From assembly GCF_000283155.1 (NCBI RefSeq), contig NW_004454170.1, positions 15,495,984 to 15,559,983 of the forward strand: DNA of 64,000 nucleotides. Direction: 5' to 3'. Position 1 is the stretch's first letter; every line of letters begins with the position of its first letter. Source of the stretch: Ceratotherium simum simum (lineage: Eukaryota; Chordata; Mammalia; Perissodactyla; Rhinocerotidae). The position numbers and the translations under genes are program-made. The notes below the pieces were generated by a model, which saw nothing but the letters and a program-made list of their open reading frames with translations, ran no database searches and was not told the origin of the DNA. Positions 1 to 12,568 of the stretch are shown one piece after another.

Positions 1-124
1 CACATTTTTGGTCTATACCCAGGAAGACTTGGGTATGTATTCCTTTGATACATATTCATTTTGGGGGAACGCATATGCACATGCAATAATGTGCGTATTT
101 AGGGTGTGGGTCTGAGCGCCTCAC

Positions 125-379
125 CATGATGCTCTTGTACATGTTGCCATTGTTGTCCTCTATACTGATGCGGATAATGCAGGTGTCTTCATTCTGCTGG
201 TTGTAAACAGGAGGCAGCACTGTCGAGGTAATGGATGTCACGGAGACGGAGCGCTTGTGAATTTTCGGGTTGTTGTTGCAGGACGGAGGGGAGGAGAGGG
301 GGTGGATTAAGGACGACATCCCTGAGGAAGTTGTGTCCATGGAATGGATGGAGGAACATGACGAGGAAGACTCAGAGAG
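125..379 (-). CDS. RGL1: RGL1 exon: linker and start of RA domain
   Basis: 255 nt, exactly 85 codons, phase 0 at both ends; the longest exon in the window. It starts [20 protein letters not shown], includes [20 protein letters not shown], and ends [12 protein letters not shown]. The last about 20 residues ([20 protein letters not shown]) are the first two beta strands of the ubiquitin-fold Ras-association domain, which binds Ras-GTP. The rest of that domain must lie before position 1. K-R-S-V-S is a candidate PKA-type site (inference). Acceptor TTTACTCTTCCAG/CT, donor ATCATG/GTGAGG. Confidence 0.97.
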
Positions 380-3300
380 CTGGAAGAGTAAACACACCCA
401 GAAGAAAACCGAACTATTAGAACCTTGGCCAACAGTGTGCTTCACAATTTTCAAAGCAGAGGTAAATGTTGAGACTGATAAGTTATTTCCTCCACAGTCG
501 CCCAGAGCACACACGCATCTTGTCTCTGGTGTAAGCACCCCCACGGCAGACGCCTATCGGTGACTCAGTACTTGACGCAATCACTCTACATCCATGTAAG
601 GCAAGGTGGTTCTCTCCTTTCCCTAGTTTTTAGCTGCTCTTAAGGAAGTCTACCAGCAGATGGCAGCAGATACCAGAAACTAGAGGCAATGTGGGCTCCC
701 AATGGAAATCAGGAGCTTTACAGGGCAGGAGGAAAGCCTTACCAACAGTTTATCTAGTCTCACTGCCCTGAGCAGGAATGATGCTTGACATGCCCACAGA
801 GATCATTTCAATTCTGACTCCACTTCACAATCAGATTTTGTAGCAGGAGAGAAATGTCTATATTTTTTAGAAGTTTCTAAGATAAGGACCACGGACTATA
901 CAGCTCTGTGTGGAACATTAGTCCTGGAAAGGCCCCTGGAGATCACCTGGCTCCATTCCCTTTCTACTGCTGAGGAACCTGAGGCCAGGGAGAAAACTGC
1001 TGACAGCAGTGCCAGGACACGCTCCCAAACTTTCCTGACTGCCATGGCCAGGTTCACAGAGCCAAGGCATAGCCAAGCCCCAGTCTGCAGTTGGTGATAA
1101 TGTGGTGCACGAACACAGTACACCATTACCTCAGTGACATTCAGCACTGTGAGGTTTGTGATGAGGTTTCATATATCTTATCTCATTTTGGTCTCACAAC
1201 TGTCTTGTGAACAAAATGCAGAGTGTTATAAAGATGAGGGAAACAAGATTCAGAGAAACAGAGTGACTTTCCCAAGGGAACACAGCCTATGAGGTGTGGC
1301 TCCACCACTTCCCACGTTTGCTTCTAGAACCAACTGTACACATTTTCATGTTGTACATCAAGGATAATGAAGGAATGAAGTGTTATACTTAACATGCTTT
1401 TCTGATTAACTACATAGTTATCTTATGTGCAATTTCATTTACCAAAGAAAAAGGATGCCCCAAACTCACTAGGTAGTGTTCCAAAAAATCACTACACTGA
1501 CTCATTTTAAATATCAATTCCTACTGTAGAAAATTACAAATAATTTCTCAGAATGAGTGAAGCTAAATTATACCACATTAATCCTATAAAATAATCTGGA
1601 AGTCCGTTTAAAAATAACTTACTAATTTCCTTCAAACCTGTCTACCTTTCCATGGAAACAGAGTACAGAAATTTAGCTTTTGGATTATCTGGCTTCCAAG
1701 TAAAATGGAGTCTATTCTATTTCCTATGGACTTCTTTCTACGGCATAGCTATACACTAAATTCTACTGCACGATTAGATTAATTTGAACCGGCAAGCTGA
1801 TGTGACAATTCTGATACGTAGGAGTTTTACTGTGGCTCTATCATAGCTTGGTGTAGTTACATTTTTTTCTTATGTCCCCAAATGACTCAGCTTAGTGGCT
1901 CAATGTGAGGGCTAGATGATGGGTAATTTCGATAGCCTAACTCTGCTTGCACTTGTGCCACACAGTAGTCAAGAGGGTCCATCTTCCAATTACTGGTTCA
2001 GTTTTTTCACCTACCTTTTCCTCCACATAAGTCCTTTTGCCTTTGTTAGATATTCCATGATTTTAATGACGTTTATAATCAAGATAAAGCCTTGAAGATG
2101 CCTGGGTTATAGCAGCTCTAAAGAGACCACCTGATGAGCTCTTCGATTCTTATTGAGAATTTAAGTAGTGAGGAGCAAATGGAAAATAAATGTGTAGAAA
2201 TCATGATCAGGGGACTGAAGGAGGAGGAGTGCAAATTACACTTCACTAAAAAGAGCAACCTCACAGGGTAGCCGGTGGGAAAGGCAGGGTGGTTTGGAGG
2301 GCTGCAGATCTCAGAGGAGGAAGGGACTCTGGCAGTCACCCAGGTCCGGCTCTGCACTGAGCAGAACTGAGGCCTTTCCAGTTAACATTCAGGGATTCCG
2401 CAGCCCAGCAACTACTTGCCTCCAAGTCAATTACTCATTTTTAAACCTACACAAATTCACAAATCTGTGAAAGATTCATCCAAAGAATAAAAATTCATGA
2501 CTTGTGCAAGAAATTAAAGAGCCAGTGTGATAAGAAAGGGAGGAGACAAAAAGGATCAAGCAAGGGGTGTGCAAAGGACACACACCAGGCTTGTGCATAG
2601 TTTTAAAAGGGATGATCTGGACCTATGTACACGTCCACTGCACCAACATGTGCAAATATGATTCCATCTCGTTCCTGGACAGGGAGAAATCCCAAAAAGA
2701 TGTGGGTAATAACCTCAGTTTACCATTTTTGTACAATGTCCATCATCAGAAATGGAGCCTGCAAAGCATAAGAACCTGTCAAAAGGTGAATGACGAGACT
2801 TCACTCCCGACTTTAACAAATTCAATGCTGCATGTCAAGTCATGGAGAATGATTACACCCCTGGCTTAGGAAATGTGCCTGAGAGAACAGCCAGTCCATA
2901 GGAGTTTGCAGAGCTTTCCCTTCACTAGTTGGAGCATTAAAGATGTGTCCCTAGATTTCAAAGCAGGAAGATGAGAAATCCAGCTGGGGCAGCATCTGAG
3001 TCATCTCAGTCTAATGAGTCCTTCCTGGGTTGGCTACTTTGTGACAAGGTCACTTGAGGGTTCCCAGATTGCTGTTGTTGCTTATAACACAATGCGAACA
3101 GCACACAGATCCCCTTGCAGAAGGGCAGTTACAAATAAAATGAAGGAATTGTTACCAACACCCTACCTCATTGGCCTGAGCATAAGCTAAGGGGCCAGAC
3201 ACGAGTTTGGCGAGGCAAAATCCTCCCCAAAATGGTGTCAATTCTAGTCACGTCAAAGTTGACAATCTCTGATCCAAGCTCCTTGACCAAAAGATTGAAG

Positions 3301-6300
3301 CAGATGTGTACAGAAGATTAAGAAGGATCTTTGTTTTCTTTTCATTTATTTATGCAGCCATGGAAAATGGAAACTCCCTATGGGAATTATTTTATCACCT
3401 CTCATCACTTTCCTTTTTGGGTGGACATAGTAAATTGTATCATTGTTCCCAATTCCTCCCCCTCCCCTGCATCCACGCCCTTTGCCCTGTGACTCTGCAG
3501 TTCATCACACTAGAAGTGGAGTATAGTTCCCTGCCTCATTTATTTATGTGGGATTTGACCACATGATTTGCTTTGGCCAATAAAATGTTGGCAGATATGA
3601 GTGAAGGCTGCGCATGTGCTTGTGGGGTTGAGACTGCCCTCTTGCTCATCCGTCTTAACATGCTAAGAGCATGCCCTGGGTAGCCCATTACTCCAAAAAG
3701 ACTGAGAGGCAGGTAGAGCAGACCTGGACCAAACCCAGGGCCAAGGGCCAAGACTAACCCAAAAAACCAGCCTGCAGATGCATGACAGAGAACAAATGGC
3801 TGTTGTTTTAAGTCACTGAGTTTTGGAGTGGTTTGCTATGCAACATTATTGTGGTAAAAGCTTGGCTAAGATAAGGTATGACACCAAGCTGACACATCTC
3901 TGTCTCCGACTTTTTTCTCCTTCTAAGAAAATCCTACATCTCCTAAATAATGTATAGCTCATGTTACAGGTCACAATCCTTCTGTTGCCTTTGGATGTGG
4001 TACGGAACAATATTTCAAAGGCTAGATGAATAAACCAACAAGCTCATTGCTCTTAGACCTGTCTCTATAAGGAATGAGTCCCCAGATAGAACTCTACTTT
4101 TGACACCTCTTAAAAACATTACTTTCAAAATAGTGTAGAGTGTTAAACTTGAAAACAGACATTCCTTGTGTGGCAAACACTATGTCAGGTGCCTACGTTA
4201 GGAATTATGGAAATGGATCAAGTATATACCTTTTTCTGAGGCTCATCAGGTGTGTCCATGGGAGTGACAGAGCCCTCCTCAGCCTCTGAGTGGTTTGACT
4301 CGCAGGATGACACACTGACGGAGTCCATGCTTTCACCAGAGCTGCCACTGGCAGTGGACTTGGGCTGCTCTTTGGTGGGAGTGCTACTGTTGATAATGTC
4401 CGACCCCAGAAACAGTCTGCAGAAAACATAATGCCAGGCATTCGGGCTCTTACAAATCTGGAATCCATGATTAAGCAAATACTTTTGTATTAATTAAGTC
4501 CTTGATGTTTTCTCAATCTTGCCTGCCCTGTCATTATTATTTTAGGAAAACATTTACTACAAAGTTTCTAACAGATCACAGTCAACATCTCATCCCAATA
4601 GGTTATTTCCAACCTCAATGAAGACATAGATTGCTTAGCTGAATGAAGGGCCATATAATTTGAGGTCTTTCTAGGTCAGTGGTACTGCATTTTTTTAACA
4701 GTCTATGGACTAGTTTGGCAGGATCAAAATACCATTGCCATAGTCTTATCACTTCCCACCATAAAATGAACTCCATGAGGCTGAAGAAGAAGGCTGGCAC
4801 TGCATTGGACAAGAAATCAAGGAGGAAGCCTTCTATTTCCAACAATCTGGTGAACTACAATAACCTAAACTCTTTCATTACAAAACTATTATATAAGACA
4901 CATTAAAAATTCCTTGTAAAGTTGGGCTTGCAAGACAGTAAGGAAAATCCCTACAGGCCAAAAACGAAAAGGGAACTGAAAACCAGAAGCATGTAAGCTA
5001 ATTCTGCAGCTGTTCTGGATGGGGAGAGGGAGGTGCCAATCTTGGCAAAGTAGGGACATAGGTTTTTAACACATTCACAAGGCCCACAGATGAAGGCTTC
5101 TGATTACATAAGGTGGGGAGCTGGAACTGAAATCCCTTATACAGAGCCAGGACCCTCAAAGGGCTGCCTCCTCAGTAAAAAGATAGGCTAGAAAAATATC
5201 TTCCCACTGACACAAGAAGACAACAGGGAAACTTGTCCGTTGGTCTGAGCTTGGGTAAAAGAAAAATGTCTCCCCTAAATCATGTGTAACCTTAGCTAGC
5301 ACCTCACTCAGATGTGCTACCTAAGTGGTCTAGGAACTAGGGACTCTCAGGCCAGTGATACTCCCGGGAAAATTAGAATTTAAAAAAAAAAAATCTTTCT
5401 GGAGGAATATACCTTCAACCTAGGCTGCAGAGAATTCCTTGATAAAGATGAGCTCACAATACAAAATTACAAAATACACACAGGGAAACATCCCACCCAA
5501 AGACAGGGTCAACAGGCATAACAAACAGCAGGTTTAGACTCCTGAGAACTTCAGATACAAGAACTGTTGGAAAGAAACTAAAACTTTATTCATGCATTCA
5601 ACAAATATTTGAGTGTCTACCATGAGCCAAGCTATAAAATAAGTATGTTTAAAAATATTATAGACATAAGAAAAGAAATTAAAAACAGGGATTAAGAGCA
5701 AGACACTCTGACAAAAGAATAGGAAGATAATTTGAAAAAAATTTCACTTCTAGAGTGAAAAAATGTAGTGAATTAAATTAAAAACTCAGTGGAAGGACTA
5801 AACAACTGTTGAAGAGAAAAACTTTGAACTAGATGATAGATCTGAAGAAAATCCTCAGAAATTAGCATCAAAATGTAAAGACATGGAAAATAAGAGAAGT
5901 TAAAAGACATGAAGAATGGAATAAGAAATGCCTGCATGTGTGTAAGAAGAGTTCCAGAGCAAGTCAACTGAGAGAACTGAAGAGGGACCATATTTGAAGA
6001 GATGGTGGCTGAGAAGATTCCAGAACTAATGAACCACATGAATCCTCAGATCTAGGAACCACATCTCAAATAGTATAAATAAGACTAAATCCCCACTTAA
6101 ACCTCACAATGCTATGTCAAAGACAAAAGAAGTTCTTAACAGGACATAGGTTTTTAACACATTCACAAGCAACAGGACCAGGGGCATAATACAAAGGAAT
6201 AGTAATTAAACCAACATCAGACGTTTCAAAAGCAACAACAGAAGTCAGAAGACATGGAACAATATCTTCCAAGCGCTGAGTGAAAAGAATAGTCATCCTT

Positions 6301-9300
6301 GAATTCTATACCCATCTAATATAATTCCAAGTGTGAGGGAAAAATAAAGACTTTCTCAGACAAAGACTGAGTGAGTTTACCATTAACAAACAACACAGAA
6401 AGAAGCAGTGAAAGGAGAGAAGGAGTAAGACGCAACAAGGAGTGGCATATAAAGAAACTAGCAAATGGGACCAAACTCAAACAAGCATTGACTGTGTAAA
6501 ATAACAATGGAAGGAACAATGAGGATGGGCTTGATTTTTTATTAAATAGTCTAGGAACTGTGAGCTCAAATTCCAAACCTGAAGCATATCTTTGTTCTGC
6601 CTCATCTCTACGCCACCACCTCCTGCCCCATTTTCCAAGTCGCTTCCTTTCTTGGACCTCCAAGCACTACTGGGGCTATAAGGAGAAGAGCTAAAATCTG
6701 ACCACAATTCACAGAAGAAAAAATAATGTCACTGTCTTACTCCTCCACGAATAACAAGGTAGACCTTTGAAGGCTGTGAACATCTGAGAGTCTCTAGCTT
6801 AGAACTAAACAGTTCAAAGACCAAAGGTTCTTCCATCTGTACAATTCAATGAGGCCATTCTGCTTCATAAAGGTTAATTCTAGGTCAATAGTAGGCATCT
6901 CTGACCTCCTAATGAGGGACTCCTTCCCCTAAGGCTCTAAAATTCTCTCCAACCTCTCTGGATAATGGGTCATTAAATGTGGGAAGAGCAAAAAGTATAT
7001 TTTCCACGTTTGTAAAAAAGATCATAAAATCTTTTGAAAATGAATGATATACAAACACCCTTATATGTACAAGAAATAAGATGGGGGATGTATGACCTGT
7101 TTTATTCATAATAAACACTCAAACTCAACTGCAGATACCAAGGGTTAAACTCAAGCATCTTGGCAAGATGTCACTCATGCGAGAGACGCAGTGAGTGTCC
7201 ACCACACTCTGTGCAGGGCACTGTACCCCGAGAGTCTCACCCCTCCTGGGTTTCACATGAATGTCCTCACAGAGGCTGTGCACTTGCCAGAGCTGCTGCA
7301 GAGGGAGGACCCAGGGTGCTAGAGCACCAGCACAGTAAATATGGACACTTGGGTTGGAGAGGAGGAACAGAGAGGCAGTTATATAAAAATGAGTACACAG
7401 CGGCAACTACCTGAGGACAGGAACGGAAAAGCAGGAGGGCAAAGGCAGCAGCACTTGGGATCAGATCTACCTGCGCTGACCTCCAACTCCCACAGCAGGT
7501 CCAGAAACTCCCAATGCTTTCTGATGCAGAGAGGACCACCAAGATGCCCTGCGTCCTCAACTCACCTGTCAGGGAGCCTGATTCCCTGTGCAAGTGTCGA
7601 TCTCACCAGCTAACAAGGCTTGGTCAGGCCCTTGGATTATCTCAAAAGAGAGTTCGTTCTCTCCCATAATTGCAGCAATGAAAAGATAGCAAGATACTAC
7701 GGAAAATTCCATTGAGGTGAATCTAAAAGCTCATAAATCTAGTGTTCAGGAGGCCAGGGTAGCCATCTGAACAAAGAGAGAGGTTTGGCAAGACATCAGG
7801 ATTACCTTCAAAATGCTTTCTGTAAAATCACGTTTCAACCTAATCCTCACCTGCCTCATATCACCTGACATCCGGTAAAAGCCCGAGCAGCTTCTGATAG
7901 CAAGAGAGCACGCCATCCACACCCAATAGGGGCCTGTATATGTTACATTGGGAATATGACAATATCCAAGGTCATGTGCCCTCCCTGCCTGAATGTCTCA
8001 ATGTTACTCACTGAGGTAGGTGGAGAGACAGTACTGGGAAGTATCAAAAGCCCAGAGAAACAGTAAGAATCCTAACCAAAAAAAAAAAAAAGACTCAAAA
8101 AGGCAGTAACAGAAAGTTGTTTCATAAAAAATAATGGTAGCTTTTCAGGCACCCATTGAGAGCTGAGCACTGTTTTAGGAGCATTACAACCCCACCAGTC
8201 CTGACAACATCCCACTGAGGAGAACATTACCACGCTCGTCTCACAAACGACAAAACAGAAGTTCATACAACAAGCAACTGGCAGGGTGGGGATTTGTTAG
8301 GTCTGCACGGCTCCCAAGCCCAGTCTTCCATGAAAAAACTGTCCAATATTCCCTAATCGCTGTTCTTGCTTGTCCCTGGCCAACGCAGACTGTGTCACCC
8401 AAAAGATCAGACACAGGTGCATGTCTTCAAAAGAGAAGAGCCAATTTATTAATCAAATGATAATCCTGTTTCCTTGCACTCACCTCGTTAGCCTTCACTA
8501 GATTCACTTGTCTAATGTCTTTCAGAGTCTAACGTCTAAGAGATCAACTTCAAGGCAGAGACCAGGTTCTCTGAAGGCTCTTCTATAAACATTACCATAA
8601 TAAAAGCACAGTGTCTAATTAAACTACCAGTCTCTCTTTCTTCCCTCCTTTCCTCGTCACCCTGTATCTCCTCCTTCCCTCCCTCATCTTCTCTCTTCCC
8701 CCACTTTCTACCTCCATTCCATCTTTGCTTCCTCTCTTCCTTCAGAAAGTATTTTTCCAATAGGCACAATGACAAAAGAGGTTATAACCTTGGCTCTAGA
8801 GCCAAATCTTGGATTTGAATCCAGATCTTCCAATAACTAGCATACTATTTACCCTGTTTGTGCCTAACTTTCCTGGTTTATAAAATGGGTATAATAGTAG
8901 GACCTACCACTTAAGTTATTTTGTGGACTGGATGAGAAATACATGTATTGTTCTTAGAACAGTGTTGGCACATGGCTCAAGTTATTCATTCAGTAAGTGT
9001 TTATTAATCACCTACTATGTGCCAGGCACCATTTTGGCTTCTGGGGATATGGTAATGAACAAACAGACATAAATGCCTGCCTCACAGAGTTTGCATTCTA
9101 GATAGTACACAGATACATACAACATACAGATTGTCAAATGGAGGTAAACACAACGAAGAAATTCAAAGGAAGTGAAGGTGAGAGAGGCTGCCAAGGGCAG
9201 GTAAGGTGGATGGGGTATAGTATGAAATAAGGTGGTCAGAGAAGGCTCACTGAGAAGGTGACATTTCAGCAAAGATCTAAAGGAAGTGAGGGAGTGAGCC

Positions 9301-12300
9301 ATCTGGCTCTCTGGGGAACAGCGTCCTAAGCAGAAGAAATGGCAAATAAAAATGAGCGTGCCTAGTGTGCTCAGGGAGGTCTGGGTGGCTGGCATGCAAA
9401 GAGTAGAGTGAGTGGGGAAAGATGCAGACAGACAGGGATGGGATGCGCGGGCGGGGCTGGAATGATACTGCGGATCCTGAAGAGTCTTGAGGGCCATTGT
9501 AAAGACTTTGGATTTTACTCAAAGGTATTGTTAAGTTAGCTATGGAAGGCCTCTCATATGCCTGGCACTGAGCTGGGCATACAGCCATGAGCACGATGGA
9601 CAAGGTTCCTGCTCTCAGGTGGCTCACATTCCACTGGGGGAAACAGCCAGTATGACTGAGAGTGACTGGGGCAGACAGCAACATTAGAGAGCACGCTTTC
9701 TCAGGAAGTAACATTTTTGCCAATATCTGAAGGAGGTAGCCACGGAGAAAGAGCATGCCAGGCCAAAGGAACATCTAGTGCAAAGGCCGTGAAGCAGGAA
9801 CAAGCCTGGTGAGGTTGAAGAATGGCTAGAAGATGGGCGTGGCTGGATCTTGGTGAATAAGGGAGAGTGCTGGATGAGAGGAAGGTGTTCAAGAAGGTTA
9901 GGGGAAGATCAGGCAAGGCTTACTACACCAGGATAAGGAGTTTGGGGGCTATCTTAAAATAAAACCACTGGAGGTTTTTAAGCAAAGAAGTGATATAATC
10001 TGGTGTACATTTTAAGAGACTATCAGACTATCTGGTAGAAAATGGATTGCTGGGCTAAGGGTGGGGCCAGAAGCCCGTAGGGGTGTTGCTGCAGTGGTGG
10101 AGGCAGGAGATGCTGGTGGTCCATACCAGAGAGAACAGTGGAGAAGAACAAATGGATTTAGAAAACGTACTGAGTTCATGACAGGAAGATAAACTATTTA
10201 ACAAGTGATTGAATTGTTCTTCATTTTTGCCCTGGCTCAGGGGAACTGTGCTGAATACCCTTCCTCTCCTCCACTCTGATGGGACCCTCTCGGGGCCCCA
10301 GGACCCACGGGTGACACTCACAGGCTGAGCCTCTTCACCATGCTCTTCCGAGGCTTGGGTGAGGTGGCGCTGGCGTCAGCGGCTGCTTCAATCTCACATG
10401 AGAGGGCGTAGCTGGGGAAGAGAAGGGAGCTCGTGAAGTCAGAGCTTGAGAATTGAAGAAAAGATTTAAATTCACTTGATTCATTGGTTTTGTTTTAGAG
10501 AAAGGCTTTGATTATTCCAAGTAAAAATGTATACTATGTTGTTCTATCACACATGTCAGAGGGTACTGACTTAATGACCAGATTTTATAAATTTACACAT
10601 GTGCCTCATCCCCCACCGGCATATGGGCTGAGGCTGTTTAGTTCTGCATGCCTCAACAACATGGATTTGCATGCTTTGGCTGCATCCAAGGCCAACTCCA
10701 TTCCGTTTCCTGACCATTCTCATCCCACCGCTAGGCCAGGGAATCATTTCTTCTCTACCACCTCCCTCCTATTACTTTGCGTGTGTGTACACAAATGCTC
10801 AACTTGCTTTTTATCTAAGGGAAATGAAAGAAGAGACTTTTTTTGTAAACTAATTTTCAGTGACATAGGCAGTTATATTAGTCATAAAGATATACAAATA
10901 TGATCTTTAGTTGCCAAAACATCCTATATGCCAGGCAGATATAAGCTCCACAAGCATGAAAGGAATTTATATCAGACTTGAAATGTCTTTTATGAAAGCA
11001 CGTAGCTCTAGCTAGTAGATGTATTTGGTTCTGGGTAGGTGAGGAAGGGTAAATGTGGTGAATATTAGCTCAGTAAGTTACTAATTATGCATACTTTTTT
11101 TTTAAACCTAAAGATGCATCCAGGTATTTGCTCAAGTAGGAGTATTCATTGATATGGGAATTATTCAAATACTAGGAATCACACAGGTTTTTATAAATAG
11201 CAAGAAAAAATGGGATATGTTTAACAAGATTCCTTTAATCATTAAAAAATCAATTATACAGCTGGTGTTTTGAGCCTGGACTTTCTGATCCAAACCACCA
11301 GTCAGAATACGTATGTTCCATATGTGAGAAGGATGCAAACATAGAAAGTTAACTCGTACAAACTGATCATCAGACCAGAAGATGTCAAGTGAGGTAATAA
11401 CTGCTTTATTTTCTACGTGGCAAAGAAAAAACCTTCGCCAACTGATGAGTAATCTGAATCAAAGGTTTTGTTTTAATGTAAGAGGACCAATCTACTCTGG
11501 GATTAAAAAGGAGCTCAGAAATCATCTATCTTTCAAATGAGGAAACTGAGGCTTCTAGAGGTTACATGATTTGCCCAACATTATACAACCACCTTCAGAA
11601 CTTAGGCTGTAGAGTCAGGCAGACCTGAGTTTGAATCCAAACTATCACTGACTAGATAGAATACTTCTCTAAGCCTCAATTTCCTCATTGGCAAAATATT
11701 TGCTGTCCATTTTGCTCTCCCTGATGATAAACTTTCAAGGAAATCCCCTGGTCTACAGCAGGGGTCAGCAAAAATTTTCTGTAAAGGACCAGACAGTAAG
11801 TATTTTAGGCTTTGCAGGCTCTACAGTGTCTGTTACAACTGCTCAACTCTGCCTTTAAAGCATGAAAGCAACCATAAATAAGATGTAAATGGATGGGCTG
11901 TGTTCCAATAAAACTTTATTAATGGATACTACAATTTGAATTTCAAATAACTGTCCCATGTCACCATCTTCTTCGTTTTTTTTCCCCAACCATTTAAAAA
12001 TGTAAAAACACATGTAGGCCAGATATGGCCTACAGACTCTAATCCACAGCAGGGTAAAGACTACACCCTGCTGCGCCAACTTTCAAGGAACTAGAGTGAA
12101 TGTACCTTTCCATGCTTGTCACCACTATTTTGAAACCTGTCCCATGTGTCCCAGCCATATCAGAGTTCTCACTGTCCTTCCAAATGCCAAGCATGTCAGG
12201 CCATCAGGCCTTTGCACCTATTCTTCTGTCTAGAATGTTCTTCTCCAGTTCTCCTGGTGAAATCTTATCTCTTCTTCACAGCCCAGCCCAAATGTTAACG

Positions 12301-12498
12301 CCTTTATGACTATCTTCCCCATTTCCTCCCATCCTTGGCCAAATGAATTGTTCCTGCCCGTATGTCCTGTAGCACTTTAGTTGCCCATCATATTTCAACT
12401 CTTCATGAGTCTGTCTCTCCTCCCCGATTGAAAACTCCCTGAAAGCTAGTACCAATTAACAATAGTGACAAATATGGTGCTGATGGTGGTGGTAGTGG

Positions 12499-12568
<70 letters not shown>

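Noticed and set aside
7125..7613. Cluster of overlapping open frames in GC-richer intron
   Set aside because: No frame resembles a known protein, no splice pattern, and frames overlap on both strands as expected by chance.
9015..9774. Long minus-strand open frames of 160 and 165 codons
   Set aside because: They fall wholly inside two reverse L2 copies and have no independent protein similarity.
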